Origin: Sphagnum compactum
Taxonomy: Eukaryota; Bryophyta; Sphagnopsida; Sphagnales
DNA: 64,000 nt
Assembly (NCBI GenBank): GCA_965153455.1
Contig: OZ234499.1
Coordinates: 2,591,731-2,655,730, forward strand
Direction of reading: 5' to 3'
Shown one piece after another: positions 11,512-23,172 of the stretch. The notes below the pieces were generated by a model, which was not told the DNA's origin, did not search any database, and saw nothing but the letters and a program-made list of their open reading frames with translations. The position numbers were made by a program, and so were the translations under genes. Numbering within the stretch: the first letter of the stretch is position 1; each line of letters starts with the position of its first letter.

Positions 11512-12446
11512 TGTTGCAACCCTAGCCTTGGGCTCGTAACCAAAGTAAGGGCTTGCAAAGGTGCGGGCCAAGAGTGAAGCCCGGGAGTCACATTTCATGT
11601 TCCCGAGAGTGTAGGAAAGTGTGAGGGAATGAACCCCCACACTCCCAAGTGCTCCCACTTTAGGAGTTGGAGTCTCGATACTTTGGGAGTTGGAGTTCCG
11701 ATGGACTCTCGAATCTTCAGAGGGTGATTGCAGGGGCCGAATTCATTATATTGAAAAGTTTTTTTTACCATTGGAAAACTCTTAGAATGTAAATGTTTAA
11801 AATGGGCTCACATGACCCATTTGGGCATTTAAAACATAAGTTATGGCCAAAAGAAAGGCCGAGAGTCAAATTGCCAATTTGACTCCCGACCACTAAAAGT
11901 CGGGAGTCACCCTGATTTCCTTGTGTGCAAGTGGCATGCCACATACCGTTGAAAAACCTTTAACAAAAGATACAACTTTTCTTCAGACCTCACTTCAATT
12001 AGAGGTTTTCACACAAAATTATGAACTTCCAAATTTGCAGGAATCCCAATTTAAGGAAATTCAGGATTCCAACTTGGGAGTCCCAAGACAAAATGACATT
12101 TGGGTGTTGGCCCTGTGGCTAGGCATAAAGAATATTATAAGGGGGAAGGTGGTGGTTTCCCCCAAGTTCGGGTCGTGGTGAGTCTTATGAGTTTGTGTTT
12201 GCCCGTGGCTTGTTTGTGCACCAAAAATGTTCCAACTACACACTAACCAACTTGTTGTTTAGTTTGTGTAGGTCCATGTGAATAATTGACCCGCTTGTCA
12301 TTCATCTTAGTCCCCATCTTGGAGCTCCAGCATGCCCCTCTACCCTCGAAGTGCTGCAAGCCAGGGAGCGTGCCCCAACTCCTTGTCCTTCTATTGTTTT
12401 CACCTTCGGACTCGCAGTTGAGTCTATGCAGGAGTTTAGGGGTGCA
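11512..12446 (+). mobile_element. solo LTR A, gypsy sister family, plus orientation
   Basis: Begins TGTTGCAACCC and ends near GGGTGCA. It is the reverse complement of 22247-23167 over its whole length: both contain the GGGCTTGCAA / AAGGTGCGGGCC area, a GAGAGTGTAGGA block and the GTGCTGCAAGCCA block near the other end. A TATA-like ATTATAAGGGGG lies at about 12133. No coding region or second LTR accompanies it. The 5 bases before it are ATAGG, and ATAGG recurs at 12450, three bases past the end, so the target duplication is only approximate. Confidence 0.75.
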
Positions 12447-13750
12447 TCCATAGGAAGCAATAACAAAACTTCATCCATTAGTGCACCCATACTACCACTT
12501 CCATTGTTAGGACCTTCTTCCTTTTCAACATCAAGGAATCTCCCCTGAGCAATGTATTCAAGTGACATAATGACCCTTAACATACTATGGTTAAACCCTG
12601 CATCAATCTCATATGTTGGCACTAACTTGTATTTACTTGGTCTCTTTGAAGCAATGGACTATGAAGATGTTATGTTAATCTTGGATTTCAAATTGGACAT
12701 TTGTGTCTAGTGCACAAGTAATTGTGCTTCCTAACAAAGGACTTTGCACACATGCTTTTGCAACATATGCCCATTTTGGACATCTACATTTGAATTGTTG
12801 GTTTAGGGTTTAACATGTGCGTAGATCCAACAAGTGGCAATCTTTACCATCTCAAGATTTTCTTTACTTGAATTCCTATAACATGTATTATTTTAGCATC
12901 AAGTCTTGAATTCAACACCTATATTAGGATTGAACAACATGTACATGTCTATAGCCCAAGGGTAGCCAAGAACCAATATGTTGAACACTTGATTTTAACG
13001 GCAAATTATTATTATTGTCATGCACCCCATACCTCTCAAGAATTTCTCTTTGCAAAAAAGGAATCATACTAATTATCTATACAAATAATGAATGTGGAAT
13101 GAGAATCCTAAGATTACATCTACAATAAATCCTTGGACCAAATTAGAAGAAAATTATGTACACCTGCCCGCATATGCTTACTGTTCCAAATACATTATCA
13201 CAACATTCACAAGGGTTTTGATTTTATGGGGTCAATTAATGCCCACCCATTAAATCCATCTTTAAAGAACATTCATTGACTGGGTATGAGGTTCACAAAC
13301 ATTCACATTCACACTCTTGTAAGCCAAAGTGACAAATATAACGAAATCAATATTATAATATTAACTAGCCACCATAATTTCAAATTACTAGGGTGCAAGC
13401 AAGTTAAAGTAGATGGCTTATTGCTCCTTGTAAGAAATAATTACATGTAGCCATGAAAATATTTTAATGTATTAAAAATAGAAATTGTTTTTGTACACTA
13501 ATTAACATGATAATGACCTTTCATTTTATGTTGTAATTTTTGAAAAAACCCATCTTGAAAGTAGAATTAAGTAGAATTAAAAAATAAGTTTTACTTGCAC
13601 AAAATGTTCAATCTTACAAAATGGGCTACATGTAGATGAAATATTGATTTAAAAAAAAATTCAACTTAGTAGAGCCCTAAAAAATACTTATATATGATCA
13701 AATTATGAATGTTATCATCATAATATATCCAATTTTTAATATGAAATAGG
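12447..13750. other. transposon-derived spacer, no intact gene
   Basis: A minus-strand open stretch (about 12450-12622, with MLRVIMSLEYIAQGRFLDVE) reads straight into solo LTR A and may be part of the transposon it inserted into. The rest is AT-rich without a supportable gene. Confidence 0.4.
13746..13750. repeat. target-site duplication, left copy (ATAGG)
   Basis: ATAGG lies directly before the left LTR and is repeated directly after the right LTR at 20699-20703, as expected for a 5-bp gypsy target duplication. Confidence 0.9.
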
Positions 13751-14570
13751 TGACGCGCTCCTAAGTCCCGGGTGAAACCCACTTGAGGGTTTCACAAGGT
13801 CAAGTTGTGGAAAGTTGAGACTTAGAGGCACGCTCCCGGCTTCCAACTCTAAAGAGAGGTAGAGGGTCGAGTTGGGAGCCCAGGGATTAGACTAGGAAGA
13901 GGGACTAGCTTAGCTTGTGTGAATCTGCATCCAAAAACCAATCACATGAGGTTAGTTTAGCATTCGGGACACCCTTTGGTGTTGGGACAAGCCACGGGCA
14001 CTTGGACACACAAGACCCACCACGGCTCGGACTCGGGGGAAGCCACCACCTTCCCACATATAGTATTCTCTGCAGCTCGCCGCCGAGGCTACATCCAAAT
14101 GGCACATTTTGTTGGGACTCCCGAAATGGAGTCCCGAAACTGTCCCGGCTGGACTCCTAGAACTTTGAACGGCCATAACTCCCGATTGCAGAGTCCGATC
14201 ACAACAAGGTCTAAACCAAAGTTGTAGCCCTTGTCGAGATCTTTTCAACGCCATGTCGCACTCCCTGAGGCGACGTCGGAAAAGGGTCGATTCTTGGCTT
14301 TTAGTGGTCGGGAGTCAAACTGCTAGTTTGACTCCCGACCCTTCTTTTACCCATAACTTGGGCTGCAAATGTCCGAATGGCCAATGCGAGGGCATTTTCG
14401 ATATCTACGTTTCAAGACCTTTTCAATGACACCAAGAACACCTCAATACGAGGTGTTTTGGGCCTTGTTGTCGAGCTTTGAACATTCGGGAGTCCCGGAG
14501 GACTCCAAATCTCCAACTTTTCCAAGTGTTGGGCTTCACCCCCACACTTGGCCAAAGTGGGGTTGCGACA
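13751..14570 (-). repeat. 3' LTR of the gypsy element
   Basis: Displayed on the plus strand it starts TGACGCGCTCC and ends GGTTGCGACA. It holds a perfect hairpin with 15-bp arms at 14307-14321 and 14327-14341 (GGTCGGGAGTCAAAC and its complement). Confidence 0.95.
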
Positions 14571-14582
14571 CTCTCCCCCACT
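14571..14582 (-). other. polypurine tract
   Basis: On the minus strand the last bases before the 3' LTR are AGTGGGGGAGAG, the expected plus-strand primer position for reverse transcription. Confidence 0.8.
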
Positions 14583-15360
14583 AGAAGAAAGAGGTCAATG
14601 TGCTCATTGACACTTAGAATTTTCTTTCATACAATTACAATTGTTTTCTTTTGGATCCTTGGCCATTTGCCGACTCTTTGCGGCTCCGACCTTGTCTCAA
14701 ACTAACTTAGGCGTTCCCAAGATTCCAACACTTTCTTGACAAGTCCAAGAGGGTCTTGTGGAAAACACTCTTCCCATGCTTCGTCAAAAGACTAAACTAG
14801 CCTAATTGATGAAGCCCTCATTTGGGAAGAACTTTTTTCCATTTCTTCCCCTCATGAGGACTTAAGTCAAGTCTACTCTTGACCTAAGCTATTTGACATG
14901 ACTCCTTTCCCTACCTCGCGCCTTGGTCACAACAACCAAGCCTTAACTAAAAGGTTTGCTTATCAAGGTACGAGAAGTAACACTTGGGTTTGCCAAACCC
15001 AAGTCCCAAACTACATTTAAAGTATGCGAGCGGGGTCATGACTTCCCGCGTTGGCCACACTACCAACCAACCCTTTGGGATGCACTTGAGGCATGTGCAT
15101 GTCCCCGCAAGCTCACCTTGCTTGCCTCCTCTTTTGGGGCCAAGTTGCCTCAACCCCAAAGTAGGAGTCCGATTTTGATTTGGGCCTACGCAAGAAAGTT
15201 CCATTTGTCCCATGCCACTTGACAACTCTATTTTGCCTTATACAAATTCCTCATGATACAATCTCTTGGAAGTTTTAAAGCCCTTTTTATTTTATTTGCA
15301 ACTTGATGTGGTACATTTTATATGAAACTCCGCCCCACTAAAAGAAAAGTGATGTCCTCA

Positions 15361-16149
15361 TCACGCTCTACGTCTTCTCTTTGCCGGTCTAGTGTGGAAT
15401 TCTTCTATGGCCTCTTGGGCATGTTCCATGTCGGATTCATTCACCCAAGATGCCTCTATTGCATGGTAGCCTTTCCACTTAACTAAGTATTCCCGCTCTC
15501 GCCCTATAAGTTGCCTTGATTTGAGCACGGCCTCCACCTCAAACTCTGGTTCATTATGAACCAAGTCCGGTGGAGGCCTTAAGTGATGTTCTCTATTAAG
15601 CCTTGAGGCGTCGCGAGAAACCGGCTTCAAAAGGGACACATGGAATGTGGGATGAACTCTAAGATTTTCCGGTAATTCTAACTTATAAGTGTTGGAAAGT
15701 TTCTTTTCCAACATTTTGAATGGACCCGCATATGGGCCCATAAACTTATGACTTAACCCTTCGGGCAACCGGAAGTTCTTGATGTTCAACCACACTTCGT
15801 CTCCTTCTTGAAAGTTCACCTCTCGTCGGGACTTGTCCGCAAAATCCTTGTACCTTTTGTGCGCCTTTTCCAAGTTGGCTTTTGCCAACTCCCATAAGCG
15901 CTTCCTTTCTTCATCAAGTTGTATGACCATTGGCACTTCCTCATTTGCATCAATCGAAGGTTGTCCTTGTGCTGCCCAAGTCATGGGCACGATTAGTGAC
16001 TTGCCCGTCACCATTTGGAATGGGGTGGACCCAGTTGCGGAGTGTACCGAGTTGTTGTAACAAAACTCGACTAACTCCAAATGGTCCACCCAATCTTGTT
16101 GATCCGCCGCCACATAATTCCTTAGGAATTGTTGGATCACCAAGTTCAC
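15361..16149 (-). pseudogene. pol: integrase C-terminal part and chromodomain of gypsy pol
   Basis: Continuation of the pol frame after nonsense codons at 16231-16233 and 16159-16161; the frame is the same, so no frameshift is needed. It holds the end of the integrase core, the GPY/F-like segment (FMGPYAGPFKML), and a C-terminal chromodomain with EYLVKWKGY and ASWVNE (about residues 203-250). Chromodomains bind methylated histone H3 and direct integration into heterochromatin in this group. The frame ends in a basic RRRRA tail. Confidence 0.9.
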
Positions 16150-16230
16150 CCTCTCGGTTTATCCATCGGTTTGGGGACGGAATGAAGTGCTCATCTTGAG
16201 TTCCGACCCCATTCGCTTCCACAAGGCCCT

Positions 16231-19008
16231 TCAAAACTTACTTGTGAACTTTGGGTCTCGATCCGACACTATGTCCTTTGGAAGGCCATGATGCTTGAAA
16301 ATGTGGGAGAAGAACAACCTCCCCGTCTCTTGAGCCATGGCTTCATCCTTTGTGGGAATGAAGTGTGCCATCTTGCTAAATCGATCCATCACAACCATGA
16401 TGGCATCAAACCCCTTTGAAGGGGGCAAACTTACCATAAAGTCCATTGACACACTTTCCCACGGCCCTTCGGGAATTGGCAAAGGTTGCAACAAACCCGC
16501 TTGCTTCTTGTTGAGGGTCCGGTTTTGTTGACAAGTTAAACAAGTCTTCACGTACTCCTCCGCATCATCCTTCAAGTTGGGCCAATAGTAGGACTTCTTT
16601 AGGAACGTTGTGGTGCGCTGTGCACCACCATGGCCCGCAAGCGGCCCATCATGACATTCTTTCAAAAGTGTGTCTCGCATCTTCCCTTCCGGCACATAGA
16701 GTCGATTTTGCTTGTACCACAATAATCCATTTCTCAAATGGAAGTGGGACTTGGCTCCATTTTGGATGCTTTGCCTTACCTCCTTGGCAAAAGCATCTTG
16801 GCGGCTCGCTAGTCTAACTTCCTTTTGAAGTTCCGACTCTCCCACATACACCACTCTAAGTTGGTGTTTCCGGCTCAAGGCATCGGGGACTATGTTCTCC
16901 TTTCCCGGCTTGTGCCGGATGTCCACATTGAACAAGGCTAATGTGTCTTGCCACCTTACTTGCTTCGATGACAACTTGGGTTGAGTGGAGAAGTACTTCA
17001 AGGTCACATTGTCGGTCCAAACCACCACATCTTTGGAGCCTATGTAATGGCCCCAAGTCTTGAGGCAATGTATGACCGCCCACATTTCCTTCTCGTGTGT
17101 TGGCCACCTTCTCTCCATCTCACTCAACTTCTTGCTTTCAAAGGCCACCGGTCTTCCATCTTGCTCTACGACACCCCCAATTGCAAAGTTGGAGGAGTCG
17201 GAATGGATTTCAAAGTCCTTGTCAAAGTCGGGCAACTTCAACACCGATGCCTTCACCAAAATGCCCTTCAATGCTTCAAAGGCTTCGTCGCATGCTTCAT
17301 CCCAATCATAGGTGACGGCGGACTTCTTCAAAAGGTTTGTCAAAGGGGCCGCTATTCTCGCAAAGTTCTTTATGAACTTGCGATAATAGGAGGCCAATCC
17401 TAAAAAGGATCTCAAGGCAGGAACCGACTTAGGCGGCTCCCAATCCAAAATTGCCTTGACCTTGTGATCATCCATCATCAAACCTTCTTGAGTTATCCTA
17501 TGCCCAAGGAAATCCACTTTCGTCACCCCAAATTCGTAATTCTCAAGCTTGGCATACAACTTGTTTTCCCTTAGCCTTTGGAACACCTTGCGAAGGTGCT
17601 CCGCATGCTCCTCCATGGAGCTACTATAAATCAAAATGTCGTCTATGTAGACGACCACAAAATCATCAAGCCATTCGCGGAAAATGTCATTCATGAGGGT
17701 GCAAAATGTGGCGAGTGCATTGGTGAGCCCGAAGGGCATCACCAAGAACTCATATGAACCATACCTTGTGCGACAAGCGGTCTTTTCTTCGTCCCCTTCT
17801 GCGATCCTTATTTGGTAATACCCCGAACGTAGATCAATTCTACTAAAAACTTTGGCTTCCGAGAGACGGTCAAATAGATCATCGATGCGAGGTAAAGGAT
17901 ACCGATTTTTCACCGTTGCCTTGTTGAGTGCTCTATAATCCACACACATCCTCAAAGTCCCATCCTTCTTGTGAACAAAAAGGACGGGTGCCCCATATGG
18001 CGACTTGTTTGGTTCGATGTAACCTTTTGCGAGGAGTTCCTCAAGTTGAACCTTGAGTTCTTTTAACTCCTCGTGGCTCATTCTATATGGGGCCTTGGCG
18101 GGCAGTTCCACTCCCGGTATCACCTCAATCGCATGATCAACTCGTCTTCTCGGGGGCAAGTCTTCGGGCAAGTCTTCGGGCATCACATCCGGAAACTCTT
18201 GTAAGACTTGCTTTATGCACTTGGCAGAAGTCACCAACTTGGTGGCTTCCTTGGGCTCATATTCATCCAACACCTGCATGACACACATCATGCCCACACC
18301 TCCCACGCATTCTCTTTCCCAAGCTTTTCCTAACATAAAGTGGATGGTTGGACCACCCACACAAGGCAACTCATGTGCCTTGACTCGCACAATCCCACTT
18401 TTAGATGGGATTCTAACTAATCTATTGTGCCCTTTAATGAGCACATTGTTTTGGGTAATGAATTCCATTCCCAAAATGCAATCCATTCCACCCAAGGTGG
18501 CAACCAACAAGTCCACCTTTCCTCTCCAATTTCCCAATTGGAGAGGCACTTCCTTTGCTTGTAGTGTAGTTGGATGGGGAACCCCATCCACGAAATGCAC
18601 CTCAATGGGTGCCTTGAGCTCCTCCAAGTGGAGCTCCATCCTTTCGGCGCTCTCCCGAGTTATGAAGTTGTGAGAAGCCCCTGTGTCCAAAAGATATAAA
18701 ATTTCCCGCTTAGCAATCTTCCCCTTCAAGAATATAAGTCGATTGCATTTCGGTTGGGCTAAAGTGGCATTGAGAGCAAGTACCTTAGAACTCCCAACCC
18801 CCGTCTTGGACTTGGGACAATATTTGGAGTAATGCCCCACCTCGTTGCAATTGAAACATGCACCCTTGGGCTTTGCTCCAAAGTCTCCCTTGGTTTGGTT
18901 CCCTTTTAAAGGAGCCCCTTTTTTCACAAAACTACCTTTTGGCTTGAACCTTGAGCCTTGGAATTGTTTGGGCTTTTCCTTGGTTGGGCTACCTTGCCCC
19001 CGGTTCAT
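16231..19008 (-). pseudogene. pol: gypsy pol: zinc knuckle, protease, RT, RNase H, integrase
   Basis: A 925-residue minus-strand frame. It has a CCHC knuckle (CX2CX4HX4C, Cys51-Cys64), aspartic protease DTG at 108-110, and reverse transcriptase with [15 protein letters not shown] and the YIDD catalytic box at 454-457. RNase H follows with its first Asp at about 604, then the integrase HHCC zinc site (His786, His793, Cys823, Cys826) and the start of the catalytic core (SMDFMVSLP). The frame stops at a TGA (16231-16233) inside the integrase core; a second stop follows at 16159-16161. At the 5' side it is out of frame with Gag. The enzyme motifs remain intact, so decay is recent. Confidence 0.95.
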
Positions 19009-19174
19009 TCCCCCTCATGCCTTGGCTTTTTGTGAAGGAACTTGTTGTCTTTCTTGAACCCGGATTTGTCACTCCGCCCCACATCCGAAAAGTTTTCCAC
19101 TTTCGTGACGGCCTCGGATAATGAGGCGGGCCAACTCTCCTCAAGCTTTCGCTTGGCCCAAGTTGGAAGCCCCA

Positions 19175-19840
19175 TCACGAATAGGCCACATGATCCAACT
19201 CGTGCATGTGCTGGATCTCAAGCATGAGCTCGGAATAGGCCCTCACATATTGCCTCAAATTTTCATTTGTGGCATTCACAAGGTCATGGAGTTTGCACCT
19301 TGAGATGTAGTCGGAATTTCTCGGAATGAACTCCGCCTCAATGCGATCCTTGAAAAACTCCCACGTATAACCATGGTTCTTCCCCTCCTTTTGTCTCACC
19401 GTCCGCCACCATGTGGCGACATAGCTTTTCAAGTAGGATTGGGCAAGCTCCACGGCGAAATTTCATCCAACCTTGGCGGCATGGATATAATCGTCCATCT
19501 CCGCAAGCCAAACATCCACAACCTTCCGGTCTCGGGCACCATCGAAATTCCCGGGCTTGGCCGGTTGAAACCTTTCACCTTTGGAGGTCCCCGTTTTGAG
19601 GGCCGCCACCAACTCACCAAAGTCGGGCCTATTCATCTTGAGGAGGACTTCGAGTTGCTCCGGGGTGAATAGGACCGAGCTCCGTTGTTCCTCCTCACTT
19701 TCGGGTTCAACCTCGGGCTCATCTTGGTCCTCTCGGAAATTTGGTTCCTCCCCAATTGATTCCGGTGGGGCTACTAGGTCTTCGACGGGCTCCTCGGACC
19801 TAGGCTCTGGAGCTAGCTTCCGGTTCTTCTTGGGTGCCAT
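19175..19840 (-). pseudogene. gag: gypsy gag, broken
   Basis: Starts at MAPKKNRKL (19840), 30-40 bases after the PBS. An acidic N-terminal part is followed by the retrotransposon Gag core with WLAEMDDYI, SYVATWW and FIPRNSDYISRCKLHDL. A TGA interrupts at 19463-19465 in the same frame. Near 19186 the frame shifts, and a linker (LSEAVTKVENF) continues in another frame to about 19010, where a further change of frame leads into pol. At least three breaks separate Gag from the zinc knuckle. Confidence 0.85.
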
Positions 19841-19868
19841 CCCAAAAAGTAGTTGAGCTTCACCTTGA

Positions 19869-19880
19869 GCTCTGATACCA
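19869..19880 (-). other. primer-binding site, initiator tRNA-Met type
   Basis: On the minus strand TGGTATCAGAGC lies two bases after the end of the 5' LTR. This is the common plant LTR-element sequence complementary to the 3' end of initiator tRNA-Met. Confidence 0.9.
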
Positions 19881-19882
19881 CG

Positions 19883-20698
19883 TGACGCGCTCCTAAGTCC
19901 CGGGGTGAAACCCACTTGAGGGTTTCACAAGGTCAAGTTGCGGAAAGTTGAGACTTAGAGGCACGCTCCCGGCTTCCAACTCTAAAGAGGGGTAGAGGGT
20001 CGAGTTGGGAGCCCAGGGATTAGACTAGGAAGAGGGACTAACTTAGCTTGTGTGAATCTGCATCTAAAAACCAACCACATGAGGTTAGTTTAGCATTCGG
20101 GACACCCTTTGGTGTTGGGACAAGCCACGGGCACTTGGACACACAAGACCCACCACGGCCCGGACTCGGGGGAAGCCACCACCTTCCCCCATATAGTATT
20201 CTCTGTAGCTCGCCGCCGAGGCTACATCCAAATGGCACATTTTGTTGGGACTCCCAAAATGGAGTCCCGAAATTGTCCCGGCTGGACTCCTAGAACTTTG
20301 AACGGCCATAACTCTCGACTGCAGAGTCCGATCGCAACGAGGTCTAAACCAAAGTTGTAGCCCTTGTCGAGATATTTTCAACGCCATGTTGCACTCCTTG
20401 AGGCGACGTCGGAAAAGGGTCGATTCTTGACTTTTAGTGGAGTCAAACTGCCAGTTTGACTCCCGACCCTTCTTTTACCCATAACTTGGGCTGCAAATGT
20501 CCGAATGGCCAATGCGAGGCCATTTTCGATATCTACGTTTCAAGACCTTTTCAATGACACCAAGAACACCTCAATGCAAGGTGTTTTGGGCCTTGCTGTT
20601 GAGCTTTGAACATTTGGGAGTCCCGGAGGACTCCAAATCTCCAACTTTTCCAAGTGTTGGGCTTCACCCCCACACTTGGCCAAAGTGGGGTTGCGACA
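19883..20698 (-). repeat. 5' LTR of the gypsy element
   Basis: Near-identical to 13751-14570. A 5-bp deletion removes TCGGG from one arm of the internal hairpin, leaving a 10-bp stem (20439-20448 with 20454-20463). Confidence 0.95.
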
Positions 20699-20703
20699 AT
20701 AGG
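20699..20703. repeat. target-site duplication, right copy (ATAGG)
   Basis: Matches 13746-13750. Confidence 0.9.
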
Positions 20704-21271
20704 TTTGAACACCATTTTGACCCAGTTGATTTCAAACGTACTTTCAACCTACTTTTATGATACCAAAGTTGTTTGAATTTTGTATCCAACTTTTCATAAA
20801 TTAAATGTAGGGCCCTATGGTTTTATATTTCTATTTCAAAATATTTTGATTAGTTTTTTTGTGTCCATATAAAAAACTATTTCATTTTTAAATTGGACTT
20901 TGGGTGGACTACTTTTTTTGGTTTACTTTACCTTGCCAACACCTAGTTAAAGATCCAAATTACAACTTGTTTAATACAATGTACTCTTTTGAATATATGA
21001 ATGCTTGTCAACACGAAATGGTCGCAAATGATTGATGTTGCATTGAGGTTTAGGCCATGTCGTTACCACTAAAATCTAACCCTTTGCTTCACTATACAAG
21101 GGATTGTGTATTGGGAATGGATTTTGGGTCATCAAACAAGCCCCTTCTCATAGGTCCATGTAAACACATAAAACACTTGTGCACCATAGTAGCATGGGGT
21201 AGAAACTAATAAGGATTTTTTCAACACCTTTACAACTATAGTCACATCTAACAACTAATGATTATGATAGT

Positions 21272-22235
21272 TCACAAAATGTTCATGCAATTTTGAAAAC
21301 CACAATACAAACCCCTAACCATACTCAACAAGTCACAATAAAACTCATATTTTGAAAATGACAATGTATTTGGGGCATGCAATATGTTTTTCTTGAAAAG
21401 TCCCAAAAAATCGATAATGAAGGCATTTGACGCACCATGAGTGCGACAACAATTCAAGATGAGAAGGGTTGCACCTAAGCTTGATAATGTGGAATTTTCA
21501 AATATTGGTATTCTAAAAGCCTCTTCAATGTTGTCATGCTCTAGTCCCAATCCCTCAGGTTTCTTTTTTATTATGGGCATATTGGCTTAGGTGTCCTTTC
21601 CTTCCATGTCCTCAACATCATTCATTCTCATGTATATGACACCTACCTCCACTAGATCACTTGGGTTAGCACAGCCAATGGCTCCATCATGTTATGGTTG
21701 TTGTTCCATGTTAGACTTGCATGGTGTCATGTTTGAACATCGACGCAAGTTCATTAGTTTGGGAAGTTGTTCATCCACATGTAAGGCATGATCAACATTG
21801 TTAGTGACATTAACCCCATCGAGAGCCTCTTGATTTGTAAGTGACAATTGCATAGCCCCATGAGTACCCATCCTTTTTGTTGTCCCATACCTAAGGTCCC
21901 CATTTACACCTTGTACCCTATGTTGGGATTCGATGTTATGGGCTTCTTAAGCAATTTGGTCAGCAATGACAAATGCATCTTTAATTAGCCCTACCTTGTC
22001 CACCTTTGCATCCATGTGTGTTTGTCCACCCACATTTTCCAAATGCATGAACATTGGACAGTTCAAATGTGCCATCCATTTTTCATTAGATGAATCACAA
22101 GGATCACCATACATCCATGGATGATCAAACTACCATTGATGTTCAAATTGCCAAAATGAGTTGATGACAACCTTCCATGCAACTTCCAAGATGATGCCTA
22201 TGTGTAAACATGTTATTTCATGATCATCGCACATC
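21272..22235 (-). pseudogene. CACTA (En/Spm, TNP2-like) transposase N-terminal relic
   Basis: The minus-strand frame 21272-21580 contains EEAFRIPIFENSTLSSLGAT, then LLILNCCRTHGASNAFI, and near its end LYCGFQNCMNIL. This is the conserved N-terminal block of plant TNP2-type transposases (short acidic lead, leucine run with NLCRTHG-like word, then a short Cys-containing motif). The same frame continues upstream through a stop at about 21588 and more stops to about 22235, reading an acidic, Met/Asn-rich region typical of the N-terminal part. Solo LTR B follows at 22247. No catalytic core is found. Confidence 0.65.
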
Positions 22236-22241
22236 TAGATG

Positions 22242-22246
22242 CAACA
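22242..22246. repeat. target-site duplication CAACA, left copy
   Basis: CAACA lies directly before solo LTR B and again at 23168-23172. Confidence 0.7.
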
Positions 22247-23167
22247 TGACGCGCTCCCAAGCTCCTTGATAGATTCAAATGTGAGTCTGAGGTGAAAACA
22301 TTGGAAGAGTAAGGAGTTGGGGCACGCTCCTTGGCTTGCAGCACTTTGGGGGTAGAGGGGCGTGCTAGAGCTCCGGGATGAGACTAGGAAGAATGACAAG
22401 CAATCAATCACTCACACGAACCTGCACAAACCAAACAACAAGTTGGTTAGTGCATAGCTGGAGCACTTTTAATGTTAGGACGAGCCACATGCAAACTCGG
22501 ACTCACAAGACTCACCACGACCTGGACTTGGGGGAAGCCACCACCTTCCCCCCTTATAGTATACTTTGTGCATGGCCATGAGACCAGCACCCAAATGGCA
22601 TTTTGTCCCAGGACTTGGGAGTCCTGAAATTCCCACAACTAGGACTTCCGCGATTTTGGGGGCCCATAACTTTGCGTGCAGACCTCCGATTGAGATGAGG
22701 TTTGAAGAAAAGTTCTAGTTCTCATTGAAATTTTTCCAATGGTATGTGGCAAACCACCTGCACGCAAGGAAATCGGGGCGATTCCCAACGTTTAATGGTT
22801 GGGAGTCAAATTGCCAATTTGACTTCAATTTGACTTCCGACCCTTCTTTTGGCCACAACTTATGTTTGAAGTGTCCAAATGAGTCATGCAAGCTCATTTT
22901 AGACATTTAAGTTCCAAGAGCTTTCCAATGATATAAGGAACTCCTCAATCCAGTGGGTTTTGACCCTTGCAATTGTGTTCTAAAAATTTGGGAATCCACC
23001 GGGATTCCAACTCTCAAAGTGGGAGCTCCCTTGGGAGTGTGAAAGGTCATTCCCTCACACTCTCCTACACTCTCGGGAGCACGAGATGTGACTCCCAGGC
23101 TTCCCTCTTGGCCCGCACCCTTGCAAGCCCTTGCTTTGGTCACGAGCCCAAGGCTAGGGTTGCGACT
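22247..23167 (-). mobile_element. solo LTR B, gypsy sister family, minus orientation
   Basis: Displayed it starts TGACGCGCTCCCAAG and ends GGTTGCGACT, flanked by CAACA on both sides. It shares its ends, the GAAGCCACCACCTTCCCC block and a hairpin segment with the complete gypsy LTR, but is clearly another subfamily; 11512-12446 is its inverted relative. The last base (T for A) spoils the usual CA terminus. No internal region remains, so it arose by LTR-LTR recombination. Confidence 0.8.
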
Positions 23168-23172
23168 CAACA

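Larger units (their letters stand above)
13751..20698 (-). mobile_element. complete Ty3/gypsy chromodomain retrotransposon (chromovirus), non-autonomous by mutation
   Basis: The element runs on the minus strand with 820-bp and 816-bp LTRs, TG...CA ends, and a 5-bp duplication (ATAGG). The primer-binding site TGGTATCAGAGC (initiator tRNA-Met type) lies two bases inside the 5' LTR, and the polypurine tract AGTGGGGGAGAG directly precedes the 3' LTR. Domain order is Gag, zinc knuckle, protease, reverse transcriptase, RNase H, integrase, chromodomain, which defines chromoviruses. About 780 bp of non-coding DNA lie between the pol stop (15361) and the 3' LTR. Gag and pol carry several breaks, so it could move only with proteins from elsewhere. 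The LTRs differ at about 25 sites plus two indels (about 3 percent), mostly transitions. Confidence 0.95.

Noticed and set aside
13905-14254. Pairs of frames repeated at 20038-20387
   Set aside because: These are open frames inside the two gypsy LTRs, duplicated because the LTRs are; not genes.
16337-19856. Many plus-strand frames opposite gag-pol
   Set aside because: Shadows of the minus-strand coding sequence.
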